Of a stretch of 64,000 nt of DNA, positions 1-7,563 are shown piece by piece. Every line of letters begins with the position of its first letter. The stretch's first letter is position 1. This stretch comes from Aneurinibacillus uraniidurans (GTDB lineage: Bacteria; Bacillota; Bacilli; Aneurinibacillales; Aneurinibacillaceae). The position numbers and the translations under genes are program-made. The DNA is taken from contig NZ_CP116902.1 in the NCBI RefSeq assembly GCF_028471905.1, forward strand, positions 2,702,501 to 2,766,500, given 5' to 3'. The notes beneath the pieces were generated by a model that saw only the letters and a list, made by a program, of their open reading frames with translations, made no database searches and had not been told where the DNA came from.

Positions 1-320
1 CCATGGTCTGTTACTTCTTCCCACGTATGCTCGGCTTCTGCCATCTCATCCGTAATAAATGTCGTCATCGTGCCGACAATCTCCTCTTCATACTCGGCAC
101 AAAGCGCTCCTTCTTCAAACACATCAATATGACTTTGCAGCTGCTCTACACTCCAAAGATCATCTTGCGGCCACGGCGGTGGATACACCACTTTTTCCAT
201 TTCTTTAATGCCTTCAAAATCATCCTGTGAATACGTACGAATGACAAGGTCGTGTTCGTCCTTTACTTCCTGCTTCCATGTTAACCTGTCAGCTTCATCA
301 TTCTGAGAGCTAACAAACAT
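1..320 (-). CDS. GNAT family N-acetyltransferase, N-terminal part (runs off left edge)
   Basis: About 106 residues are readable from an ATG at 318-320 with a GGAGG ribosome binding site just upstream; the 3' end lies outside the window. The visible part has the start of a GNAT fold: a VIRTYSQDDFEGIKEME segment (beta1-alpha1), then a GALCAEYEEEIVGTMTTF segment typical of beta2-beta3 in acetyl-CoA-dependent N-acyltransferases. The acetyl-CoA binding motif would be in the missing part, so the family call rests on the N-terminal pattern only and the substrate is unknown. Confidence 0.6.
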   Translation of the reverse strand, partial: MFVSSQNDEADRLTWKQEVKDEHDLVIRTYSQDDFEGIKEMEKVVYPPPWPQDDLWSVEQLQSHIDVFEEGALCAEYEEEIVGTMTTFITDEMAEAEHTWEEVTDH

Positions 321-412
321 AAAAATAACCTCCTATTTTTCCCATCTCGCTATATAAGCAATGAGAATGGTACCTATAGTATACCACAGATGAGCGAGAC
401 AAATTAGGTTAC

Positions 413-456
413 GAAAAAAGCCGTCCCGTTCGCCATATTCTGGCTTTTGGGACAGC
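413..456 (-). terminator. Rho-independent terminator of fur
   Basis: Read on the minus strand, an 8-bp stem (GCTGTCCC/GGGACGGC, with one G-U pair) encloses a second small stem (GCCA/TGGC) and is followed by a run of six T. It lies 10 bp past the fur stop codon. Confidence 0.75.
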
Positions 457-466
457 TTCACTTTGT

Positions 467-946
467 CTACATTTGTGGTTTTGGTTTGCTAACTTCGTCC
501 AGGTCAACATTGTCGATACAGCGGTGACATACACCATGAAATGACAAACGATGATCCAAAATATGAAAGTGAAACTTTTCACTGACAGCCTGCTCCACTT
601 CGCCAAGAAGATCTTCATGAATCTCATCTACTGTGCCGCATTCCACACATATTAAATGATGATGATGATGTTCAGCATCTTCATTACGGAAATCGTAACG
701 TACCGCGCCATCACCAAAATTCACTTTATCGAGAATGCCAAGCTCACTCATTAGCTCTAACGTACGGTATACAGTCGCAAGGCCGGTTTCCGGAGCTTTC
801 TGTTTGACAAGCAGCCAGACTTCTTCGGCGGATAGATGCTTTTCTTCATTTTCGAGCAACACCCGAAGTGTCGCTTCCCGCTGCGGAGTCAGCTTATAAC
901 TACTTTCATGCAATTGCTGTCTGATTCTCTCAATTCGTTCTTCCAT
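467..946 (-). CDS. fur: Fur family ferric uptake regulator
   Basis: 159 residues with a winged-helix N-terminus (SSYKLTPQREATLRVL, then GLATVYRTLELM) and a C-terminal dimerisation and metal domain. The metal features are the AEHHHHHLICVECGTVDE stretch (His cluster plus CxxC) and a second CHRC pair near the C-terminus. Together they match the Zn/Fe(II)-binding Fur family, which represses iron uptake genes when loaded with Fe(II). The ATG at 944-946 follows a GAGGG ribosome binding site; an upstream in-frame start would add nine residues without one. In B. subtilis, fur sits near spoIIM and nudF as here, which supports Fur over PerR or Zur, though the paralogues are hard to separate by eye. Confidence 0.88.
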   Translation of the reverse strand: MEERIERIRQQLHESSYKLTPQREATLRVLLENEEKHLSAEEVWLLVKQKAPETGLATVYRTLELMSELGILDKVNFGDGAVRYDFRNEDAEHHHHHLICVECGTVDEIHEDLLGEVEQAVSEKFHFHILDHRLSFHGVCHRCIDNVDLDEVSKPKPQM

Positions 947-981
947 CACAGACCCTCCCCGAGCAGCTTTCATACATGATT

Positions 982-1010
982 ATTATAGTGGAGGGTGTAT
1001 ACTGAGTCAA
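982..1010 (-). promoter_or_regulatory. Sigma-A promoter of fur
   Basis: On the minus strand TTGACT and TATAAT are separated by exactly 17 bp. Transcription would start near 975, giving a leader of about 30 nt before the fur ATG. Confidence 0.75.
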
Positions 1011-1019
1011 ATATAATTC

Positions 1020-1682
1020 TTATTTAATAATAACTATTATAAATTTCATCACTGCTGCACTTGCATGCTTCATCAGTGCAGGTGAGATAAATGCTTCAAA
1101 AGCTGCTGCCACCGTCATCACTCCACCCATGATGAGAATGAGCAGACTATACATGAGAAACCGTGGATAAATAGCTCCACCCCGCTTCATAAATCGTGAC
1201 TGAATCAACTGCATCGAAAACGATACACCCGCTGTCGCTACAATAATGACAACTGGAATCACCAGCAGGTTTTGCGGAAGTACAGACACCACAGCAAAAT
1301 ACAAACCTTCCCAGTGAAGCTGGTTCACTAAAAATCCAACAGTAAAGCCAAGTACTACTCCTTTGAGGAAGACCATTAACAGAATGAGCGGCAGCCCGAT
1401 GACAGACAGGCCGAGCAGCCACATAAACCCAAGGTACTTCAAGTAATGACCGAGCGAATTTTGAAAACTGCGCACAGGCTCAGCAATGTTGTCCGTTTTT
1501 AGTTCATGAAAAAACTGACTTACATACATGTACAGTTCCTGCTTTTGCGTCAACCCAAGTGAATTAACTACGACTGCCCCAAAACCAAGCCCCATCACAA
1601 ACAGCACGGTCGTAAACAAATAAAGCGATGAATTCTCGCGCAGATTTTGCTGGAATGTTTGTCCCCATTTACCGCGTGCCAT
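1020..1682 (-). CDS. spoIIM: Stage II sporulation protein M
   Basis: 220 residues, almost entirely membrane-spanning. There is a short basic N-terminus, a first hydrophobic helix (LYLFTTVLFVMGLGFGAVVV), an extracellular-type loop, and then about four further helices. This is the SpoIIM/DUF95 pattern and the normal family length. SpoIIM acts with SpoIID and SpoIIP in septal peptidoglycan removal and engulfment during sporulation. It lies between nudF and fur, as in other Bacillales. The ATG is preceded by GGGGAG, which sits in the 3' arm of an inverted repeat (see 1694-1735). Confidence 0.9.
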   Translation of the reverse strand: MARGKWGQTFQQNLRENSSLYLFTTVLFVMGLGFGAVVVNSLGLTQKQELYMYVSQFFHELKTDNIAEPVRSFQNSLGHYLKYLGFMWLLGLSVIGLPLILLMVFLKGVVLGFTVGFLVNQLHWEGLYFAVVSVLPQNLLVIPVVIIVATAGVSFSMQLIQSRFMKRGGAIYPRFLMYSLLILIMGGVMTVAAAFEAFISPALMKHASAAVMKFIIVIIK

Positions 1683-1693
1683 CGGATTTCTCC

Positions 1694-1735
1694 CCTCTGT
1701 TCAACTTACCGTCATATATATGACGAACAGAGAGG
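1694..1735 (-). promoter_or_regulatory. Inverted repeat in the spoIIM leader, touching its ribosome binding site
   Basis: Arms CTCTGTTC (1695-1702) and GAACAGAG (1725-1732) flank a perfect 14-bp palindrome, GTCATATATATGAC (1711-1724). In the minus-strand RNA the GAACAGAGGGG arm runs into the spoIIM Shine-Dalgarno. It could be a weak terminator after nudF or a translation-limiting hairpin. Confidence 0.45.
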
Positions 1736-1750
1736 ACTTATGCATAACGA

Positions 1751-2281
1751 TTATGCGTGTGTTTCAATCTGCCAGGCATACACAGCCATGATGGTTTTCG
1801 CATCACAAATCTCACCAGCCGCAATGAGCTGCTGGGCTTCTTCAATGGTGATGTGCATCAACTCGACGAATTCATCCTCATCCGGCTTTGCTTCTCCCGC
1901 TATCAAGCCATTCGTACGATACAGATGAATGATTTCATTTGCAAAACCAGGTGATGTATAACACGAAGCTACATGCTGCATTGTCTGCGTCGTATAGCCT
2001 GTCTCTTCTTCTAGCTCACGGTGCGCACATACGACAGGTTCCTCTCCTGGCTCCAGCTTCCCGGCCGGAATCTCCACAATGGTACGCTCAAGCGGCTTGC
2101 GGAACTGGCGCACAACGACTAGGCGATTGTCGTCTGTAATCGCCATCACCGCAACCGCCCCCGGATGAGTGACAATTTCACGGGATGCTGTTTTTCCATT
2201 TGGAAGTTCTACCTCGTCCACTTTTAAGGTGATCACTTTTCCTTCATAAATCGTTTGACTGCTAACTGTTTTCTCGTTCAT
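1751..2281 (-). CDS. nudF: NUDIX hydrolase, ADP-ribose pyrophosphatase type
   Basis: 176 residues. The NUDIX box is intact: G-x5-E-x7-REL-x2-EE-x-GY within residues of the form GKLEPGEEP...RELEEETGY. The upstream VVVRQFRKPLERTIVEIPAG segment is typical of ADP-ribose pyrophosphatases (NudF/YqkG). The enzyme should hydrolyse ADP-ribose to AMP and ribose 5-phosphate in the cytosol using Mg2+. It sits directly upstream of spoIIM, the same order as B. subtilis. Confidence 0.87.
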   Translation of the reverse strand: MNEKTVSSQTIYEGKVITLKVDEVELPNGKTASREIVTHPGAVAVMAITDDNRLVVVRQFRKPLERTIVEIPAGKLEPGEEPVVCAHRELEEETGYTTQTMQHVASCYTSPGFANEIIHLYRTNGLIAGEAKPDEDEFVELMHITIEEAQQLIAAGEICDAKTIMAVYAWQIETHA

Positions 2282-2326
2282 ATTCTATCCTCATTTCCGA
2301 CAAATAGTATTCTCCTGTTTATTGAA

Positions 2327-3424
2327 TCATAACAAGGAAGAGAAATCCATTGTCTGAAGAAAGCGGGCTGCGTAATACATATGAGCAAAAAAAAGAGCAT
2401 CCTCCTCTATCCCTCGTTTCATCGTCGTAAGCGGAATAGCATAGTCATCTGTAATTTCTCCCCATATTTTCACCGGAAGTGTCTCATGCAAAATAATAGT
2501 ATGAGACACCGATTGTTCTCCCCACTCATCTGCCAACTCCTGCGCCGTATTAATGACAAGCGATGTATCCCGTAAAAAACGCAGAACCGTTCGTGTATGA
2601 TGACTAACCCCTTGATGCCGGGTGCGCTTATCTGCTTTGCTTACGCGTGGAAGCAAAATCGGAAGGCCACCGAGACTGCGTATAGCTTGCACAATTGCGA
2701 TCTGCTCCATGCCGCTAAAACCAAATGGCGTTGCCGTTCCAACCGTTCCCGGCCCTGGTGCCACAATCACAATATCAGCCTGCCACACCAATCTTGCAGC
2801 CACTAATGCCGTGTACAGATTGATACATTCACTATCTCCACCAAACACATGTCCATATGTAATCACTGCGCTTATTTTTCCCGCTTGTCGCAGCGCTCGT
2901 ACATGCTCACTAAGCGCAAGTGGCTGCGCCCCACCTTCACTCATGATATACACAAGTCGATATGGACTTCTGCTTTTATCATGATGTAAGGCTAATGCAA
3001 AAGCCGGCAGCATACTATGCAGCTCTCCAACTACGACCGGCATGCCTTTCAATGCGTCTTCCCTTACTGCAGAAAACTGTTCATGATATGGGCTCCCCGG
3101 CTCTTCTACCGCCAGGACTGCATGCTGAAATGGGGTGTACCGCCCTTTCATAATATGTCCGTTTTTCCGATGTAGCGGCTGTTGTGGTATATCAATGTCC
3201 TTATCTCCAGATCGTGCCGCGACGAAATGATACCCTCCGCTTCCAAGTCCGAGCAGAACGGCTGTCGTATTTAGAAGCACCCGCTCGCCTGCTTCTATCT
3301 TCCCAAGCCAGTGCGGATAATGCAGCGCCCGCGCTTCTTCTCCCGCAATCTCTACTTCGACTTCCTGTATATCATTCTCGGTTCGTACAATACGCAGTAC
3401 GGTTCCGTATGCCCATGTGATCAT
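2327..3424 (-). CDS. DUF3866 family protein
   Basis: 365 residues starting at an ATG after a strong AAAGGAGGG. It contains the N-terminal MITWAYGTVLRI...VE beta-barrel-like segment, a YPHWLGKIEAGERVLLNTTA motif and glycine-rich GLGSGGYHFV, which I recognise as the DUF3866 family. This family is conserved near nudF and spoIIM in Bacillales and has no established function. No signal peptide is visible; there is only one moderately hydrophobic stretch. The GPGTVGTATPFGFSG segment looks like a ligand-binding loop, but no reaction can be assigned. Confidence 0.75.
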   Translation of the reverse strand: MITWAYGTVLRIVRTENDIQEVEVEIAGEEARALHYPHWLGKIEAGERVLLNTTAVLLGLGSGGYHFVAARSGDKDIDIPQQPLHRKNGHIMKGRYTPFQHAVLAVEEPGSPYHEQFSAVREDALKGMPVVVGELHSMLPAFALALHHDKSRSPYRLVYIMSEGGAQPLALSEHVRALRQAGKISAVITYGHVFGGDSECINLYTALVAARLVWQADIVIVAPGPGTVGTATPFGFSGMEQIAIVQAIRSLGGLPILLPRVSKADKRTRHQGVSHHTRTVLRFLRDTSLVINTAQELADEWGEQSVSHTIILHETLPVKIWGEITDDYAIPLTTMKRGIEEDALFFAHMYYAARFLQTMDFSSLL

Positions 3425-3483
3425 CCGTTTTCCCTCCTTTCAGTTAAAGAAGGTTATGCAGACTTTTGGTGAAAAAGCACGCT

Positions 3484-3514
3484 AAAAAGGATGCCTCGAT
3501 CATGCGAGACATCC
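3484..3514 (-). terminator. Rho-independent terminator after the M20 peptidase gene
   Basis: Minus-strand stem GGATGTCTCG/CGAGGCATCC (10 bp with one G-U) followed by TTTTT, 11 bp beyond the stop codon. Confidence 0.8.
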
Positions 3515-3524
3515 CTACATACAG

Positions 3525-4646
3525 TTATGATTCAGCTACCGTTTCCTTACAAAGTGCTACCACAAGTTCGGCTGTTTTGACGAGCTCTTCTACCGGAATT
3601 TTTTCTTTCGTTGTGTGAATGTTTTCGTACCCAATCGCCAGATTCGCCGTTGGAATGCCATAGCCAGACAAAACGTTCGCGTCACTTCCACCACCGCTTG
3701 CCAACAGATTCGGCTTACGCCCGACTGCTTTCACACCCACTACTGCGCGCTGGACCACTTCATCCGCTTCTGAGAATTTGAAACCCGGATATGCGATCTC
3801 AATCTCAATGTCCACACTTGCTCCAAATTCAGCCGCTGTCCCTTCAAACGCCTGTTTCATTTTTTCGAGTTGGGCATCCAGATTCTCACGCACCAGACTG
3901 CGTGCCTCTGCATGTACGATCGCTTTCTCGCATACAATGTTTGTCGGTCCCACACCTTCAAAGCTGCCGACGTTCGCTGTCGTCTCACGATCAATCCGGC
4001 CAAGCGGCATGCGAGAAATCGCTTTGCTTGCCACCTGGATCGCACTAATACCTGCTTCTGGATTTACACCCGCATGCGCGGAACGACCGTGGATGACCGC
4101 TGTAAATTTAGCCTGATTCGGCGCAGCAATAATAATGTCACCTACTTTTCCATTGCTGTCGAGTGCGAAGCCATACTTTGCCGTAAGCAGGGTCGGGTCT
4201 AATACTTTAACACCTTGCAAGCCTGACTCTTCCCCAACCGTGATAAGGAATTGAATCGTCGCATGCGGCGTATTCGTTTCTTGCAAAACTCGCACCGCTT
4301 CAAACATCGCGGCAATCCCGGCTTTATCATCGCTTCCTAGAATGGTTGTACCATCTGAGACGATATAGCCATCCTGAATGCTCGGCTTAATGCCTGTACC
4401 CGGCACGACTGTGTCCATATGACATGTAAAATAAATCGTCGTTCCTTCCGCTGTTCCCTGAAGTGTCGCCACGATGTTCCCGGCTTCATGGTCGGTTTTG
4501 GATGCAGCATCGTCCTCAACAACCGTAAGCCCAAGCTCTGTAAACTTTGCTTTCAGCACATCACAAATCGCTCGTTCATGCTTAGTTTCACTATCTACTT
4601 GAACGAGTTCCATAAACTCGGTTACAATCCGTTCCTTATGTACCAT
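3525..4646 (-). CDS. M20 family metallopeptidase, YqjE / PepT-like
   Basis: 373 residues with the di-zinc exopeptidase signatures in order: CHMDTVVPG (metal ligands and catalytic Asp), SDDKAG (bridging Asp), GEESGL (catalytic Glu and ligand), SNGKVG and GGGSDANV. These fit the peptidase T-like M20 family, close to B. subtilis YqjE. It lies downstream of the acyl-CoA carboxyltransferase gene, as yqjE lies after yqjD. The likely role is cytosolic di- or tripeptide hydrolysis; the physiological substrate is not known. Its ribosome binding site lies within a long-range inverted repeat (4651-4725). Confidence 0.82.
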   Translation of the reverse strand: MVHKERIVTEFMELVQVDSETKHERAICDVLKAKFTELGLTVVEDDAASKTDHEAGNIVATLQGTAEGTTIYFTCHMDTVVPGTGIKPSIQDGYIVSDGTTILGSDDKAGIAAMFEAVRVLQETNTPHATIQFLITVGEESGLQGVKVLDPTLLTAKYGFALDSNGKVGDIIIAAPNQAKFTAVIHGRSAHAGVNPEAGISAIQVASKAISRMPLGRIDRETTANVGSFEGVGPTNIVCEKAIVHAEARSLVRENLDAQLEKMKQAFEGTAAEFGASVDIEIEIAYPGFKFSEADEVVQRAVVGVKAVGRKPNLLASGGGSDANVLSGYGIPTANLAIGYENIHTTKEKIPVEELVKTAELVVALCKETVAES

Positions 4647-4650
4647 AAAA

Positions 4651-4725
4651 AAACACCCTCCTATGTTGTATAAAAGACACGTACAACTATACGGTGTCTA
4701 TTATACATAACAGCAGAGGGTGTTT
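4651..4725 (-). promoter_or_regulatory. Two-tier inverted repeat covering the peptidase ribosome binding site
   Basis: Outer arms AAACACCCTC and GAGGGTGTTT are perfect 10-bp complements (4716-4725 and 4651-4660). Between them an inner pair AGACAC/GTGTCT can also fold. In the minus-strand RNA the 3' outer arm contains the AGGAGGG ribosome binding site and runs into seven T just before the ATG. The structure is therefore both terminator-like and able to hide the start signal. Confidence 0.55.
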
Positions 4726-4742
4726 CCACTAATTACATATCG

Positions 4743-5018
4743 TTATCTTGGTGTGCGACGCATGCGGGCCAGTCGCTCCGCCCCTGCATCGCGTGCCGGG
4801 AATGTGCGCATATACAACTGATTGTATGCGCGATTCTGAACGACCTTGCGCGTATTCATAAGCGCATGACGACCAGCCTGCTTCCAGTTCAGCGTCCCAG
4901 TATCTTCTGTCGAAAAAGCTTGGCTACCTTCATCCACTAGCTGCGTGCTAGCTGTATCTTCTACAGCTACCGCAGCCTCCATAACTGCTACTACTTCGCG
5001 TTCAAGTGTCTGATTCAT
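4743..5018 (-). CDS. Small hypothetical protein in the methylmalonyl-CoA gene block
   Basis: 91 residues, starting 13 bp after the carboxyltransferase stop codon. The N-terminal half is acidic (MNQTLEREVVAVMEAAVAVEDT) and the C-terminal half is basic (NTRKVVQNRAYNQLYMRTF...RLARMRRTPR). There is no membrane segment, so it does not resemble the membrane subunits of sodium-pumping decarboxylases. I do not recognise a family. The tight spacing suggests co-transcription and perhaps a role tied to the carboxyltransferase complex. Confidence 0.55.
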   Translation of the reverse strand: MNQTLEREVVAVMEAAVAVEDTASTQLVDEGSQAFSTEDTGTLNWKQAGRHALMNTRKVVQNRAYNQLYMRTFPARDAGAERLARMRRTPR

Positions 5019-5031
5019 GCTACCCTACCCC

Positions 5032-6588
5032 TTACAGCGGAATATTTCCGTGTTTTTTCGCCGGGCGCATTTCTCGCTTGTTGCGCAGCATTTCCAGTGC
5101 TTCCTGAAGCTTCTGGCGCGTTTCGCGTGGGTCGATAACATCGTCAACCATACCGCGGCGTGCTGCTACATACGGATTTGAGAACTGGTCGCGATATTCC
5201 GCGATTTTTGCCTGGCGTGTTTCCGCCGGGTTCTCGCTGTTTTCGATCTCACGGGCAAAGATGATATTCGCTGCACCTTCCGCACCCATTACCGCGATTT
5301 CTGCATTCGGCCATGCGTATACAATGTCCGCGCCGATCGCTTTCGAGTTCAGGGCTACATACGCGCCACCAAATGCTTTGCGAAGAATAACAGTAATCTT
5401 CGGAACAGTTGCTTCCGAGTACGCGTACAGAATTTTTGCACCGTGACGAATGATTCCGCCGTGCTCCTGGTTAATACCAGGGAAGAAGCCTGATACGTCT
5501 TCAAATGTAATAAGCGGAATATTAAACGCATCACAGAAACGGATAAAACGGGACAGCTTGTCAGACGAGTTAATATCAAGTCCACCCGCCATGAATTTCG
5601 GTTGGTTCGCAATCAGACCAACGGAATGACCGTCAATGCGACCAAAGCCGATTACGATGTTTTTCGCGAAATCTGGCTGGATTTCCATGAAATCACCGTT
5701 ATCAACAATACGCTCAATTACTTTGCGCACATCGTATACTTTCGTAGTGGCAATCGGCACAATCTCAGCAAGCTCGTCATCCCAGCCATCATTTTTCTTG
5801 CGCTCATACGGCACAGCTGGCGCGTCTTCCATGTTATTCTGCGGCAGGAAGCTAAGCAGACGGCGAATTTCTTCGAGCATTTCTGGCTCGGATGGAGATG
5901 TAAGATGTGCGTTTCCGCTGATCGAAGCGTGTACTTTTGCTCCGCCAAGGTTTTCAGATGAAATCTTTTCACCGGTTACAGCTTCGATTACTTTTGGTCC
6001 GGTAATGAACATCTGACTTGTTTTTTCTACCATGCAGACAAAGTCAGTAATGGCCGGAGAATACACCGCACCACCCGCGCACGGTCCCATAATTACCGAG
6101 ATCTGCGGAATTACACCGGAATAAACAGAGTTGCGATAGAATACATGGCCATAGCCATCAAGCGATTCTACCCCCTCCTGAATACGTGCACCACCGGAAT
6201 CATTCAAGCCGATCATCGGTGCGCCGTTTTTCGCAGCAAGGTCCATTACTTTCGCAATCTTCTGTGCGTGCATCTCTCCAAGTGCACCACCGAATACTGT
6301 AAAGTCCTGCGAGAAGATGAATACGAGGCGACCGTTTACTTTACCGTATCCAGTTACAACACCTTCGCCTGGTCCTTCCATTTTTTCCATACCAAAATTC
6401 GTGGTACGGTGCTCGATAAACGGATTCAGTTCTACGAATGTATTCGGGTCAAGAAAAATATCAATCCGCTCGCGTGCGGTTAACTTGCCCCGGTTATGCT
6501 GGGCGTCAATCCGCTTATCGCCACCGCCGAGTTCAACTTTGCGGCGGCGTTCGTACATCTCATCGATTTTGTCATACATCGTGCTCAT
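5032..6588 (-). CDS. Acyl-CoA carboxylase, carboxyltransferase subunit (propionyl-CoA / methylmalonyl-CoA)
   Basis: 518 residues, the usual length of PccB, MmdA and YqjD. It shows the carboxyltransferase landmarks: ERIDIFLDP, GGALGEMHAQKI, the first oxyanion region GGARIQEGVESL, GPCAGGAVYSPAITDF, then FEDVSGFFPG, RKAFGGAYVALNSK and PNAEIAVMGAEGAANIIF. It should transfer carboxyl from carboxybiotin to propionyl-CoA, or run in reverse on methylmalonyl-CoA. No biotin carboxylase or biotin carrier gene is in the window, so the partner subunit must be elsewhere. Downstream of the mutase genes, its role in the propionyl-CoA to succinyl-CoA route is well supported. Confidence 0.88.
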   Translation of the reverse strand: MSTMYDKIDEMYERRRKVELGGGDKRIDAQHNRGKLTARERIDIFLDPNTFVELNPFIEHRTTNFGMEKMEGPGEGVVTGYGKVNGRLVFIFSQDFTVFGGALGEMHAQKIAKVMDLAAKNGAPMIGLNDSGGARIQEGVESLDGYGHVFYRNSVYSGVIPQISVIMGPCAGGAVYSPAITDFVCMVEKTSQMFITGPKVIEAVTGEKISSENLGGAKVHASISGNAHLTSPSEPEMLEEIRRLLSFLPQNNMEDAPAVPYERKKNDGWDDELAEIVPIATTKVYDVRKVIERIVDNGDFMEIQPDFAKNIVIGFGRIDGHSVGLIANQPKFMAGGLDINSSDKLSRFIRFCDAFNIPLITFEDVSGFFPGINQEHGGIIRHGAKILYAYSEATVPKITVILRKAFGGAYVALNSKAIGADIVYAWPNAEIAVMGAEGAANIIFAREIENSENPAETRQAKIAEYRDQFSNPYVAARRGMVDDVIDPRETRQKLQEALEMLRNKREMRPAKKHGNIPL

Positions 6589-6639
6589 AATACAAAAATC
6601 CTCCTATCCAAATCCAATCTCTATTTATATACGTAGCGG

Positions 6640-6664
6640 AAAAAGGCGGACTGGAATCCGCCTT
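6640..6664 (-). terminator. Terminator-like hairpin between the mutase/epimerase and carboxyltransferase genes
   Basis: Minus-strand stem AAGGCGGA/TCCGCCTT followed by TTTTCC. It probably attenuates expression of the carboxyltransferase and downstream genes relative to the mutase genes. Confidence 0.65.
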
Positions 6665-6684
6665 ATTTCCTCATTATTCCATAT

Positions 6685-7545
6685 TTAGTGTTTGTCTTCG
6701 TGTCCTGTTGGCGCAGTAGCTTCTGCTTTCTGACACAGCTCAAGCAAGACACCGCCCGTTGCTTTCGGATGCAGGAATGCAACCATGTTGTTATGCGCAC
6801 CAAGTTTCGGTGTTTCCGTAATCAGCTTTACGCCTGCTTCTTTCAGAGTAGCAAGGCGCTCTGTCTGATTGTCTACTTTGAGCGCAACATGGTGGATGCC
6901 TTCGCCCTTCTTCTCAATGAATTTCGCAATCGCACTTTCCGGGCTTGTCGGCTCTAACAGTTCAATGTGAGTTTCTCCGATTTCAAGAAATGCCACACGA
7001 ACATGTTCGCTTTCTACTGTTTCAAAGCCTGTTAACTTCAGGCCGAGCACTTGCGTATAGAACTTCACAGATTCATCGAGGTTTTTTACAGCGATGCCGA
7101 TATGCTCGATTTTTTCTGGAGATGACATAAGCGGCTCTGTACCCGCATCCGCTACATTAAGCTTGTGACGGATAAAATCTGCCGCATCTTTTGTGTTTGT
7201 TCCTGGTGTAAACACCTGCGCCACGCCGCTCTCTTCAAGGAACGGAATATCCTCATCCGGAATTACACCGCCGCCGATTACAAGAATGTCATCTGCCCCT
7301 TGCTCTTTGAGCAGACGGATTACTTCCGGGAACAACTCATTATGTGCACCAGACAAGCAGGACAGACCGATTACACTTACGTCTTCCTGAATCGCACTCG
7401 CTACGATCTGCGCCGGTGTTTGACGCAGGCCTGTGTAGATTACTTCCATACCTTCATCACGCAGCGCCTGGGCGATAACCAGTGCGCCACGATCATGTCC
7501 ATCTAGACCTGGCTTAGCTACTAATACGCGAATTTTCTTCTCCAT
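6685..7545 (-). CDS. Methylmalonyl-CoA mutase small (B12-binding) subunit fused to methylmalonyl-CoA epimerase
   Basis: 286 residues in two domains. Residues about 1-130 form a cobalamin-binding Rossmann domain with the base-off signature DGHDRG ([13 protein letters not shown]), GLSCLSG and [11 protein letters not shown]. Residues about 145-275 are a vicinal-oxygen-chelate epimerase: [23 protein letters not shown] and [11 protein letters not shown], with the His and Glu metal ligands in place. The first half pairs with the adjacent large mutase subunit; the second interconverts (R)- and (S)-methylmalonyl-CoA, the step just before the mutase. The linker (about residues 130-145) is short and polar. 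The two activities are separate proteins in many organisms. Confidence 0.87.
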   Translation of the reverse strand: MEKKIRVLVAKPGLDGHDRGALVIAQALRDEGMEVIYTGLRQTPAQIVASAIQEDVSVIGLSCLSGAHNELFPEVIRLLKEQGADDILVIGGGVIPDEDIPFLEESGVAQVFTPGTNTKDAADFIRHKLNVADAGTEPLMSSPEKIEHIGIAVKNLDESVKFYTQVLGLKLTGFETVESEHVRVAFLEIGETHIELLEPTSPESAIAKFIEKKGEGIHHVALKVDNQTERLATLKEAGVKLITETPKLGAHNNMVAFLHPKATGGVLLELCQKAEATAPTGHEDKH

Positions 7546-7563
7546 CTGTCTTGTTCCTCCCCG

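Noticed and set aside
4743-5018. Reading the small gene after the carboxyltransferase as a decarboxylase delta or epsilon subunit
   Set aside because: It has no membrane helix or biotin-domain motif, so position alone does not justify that name.
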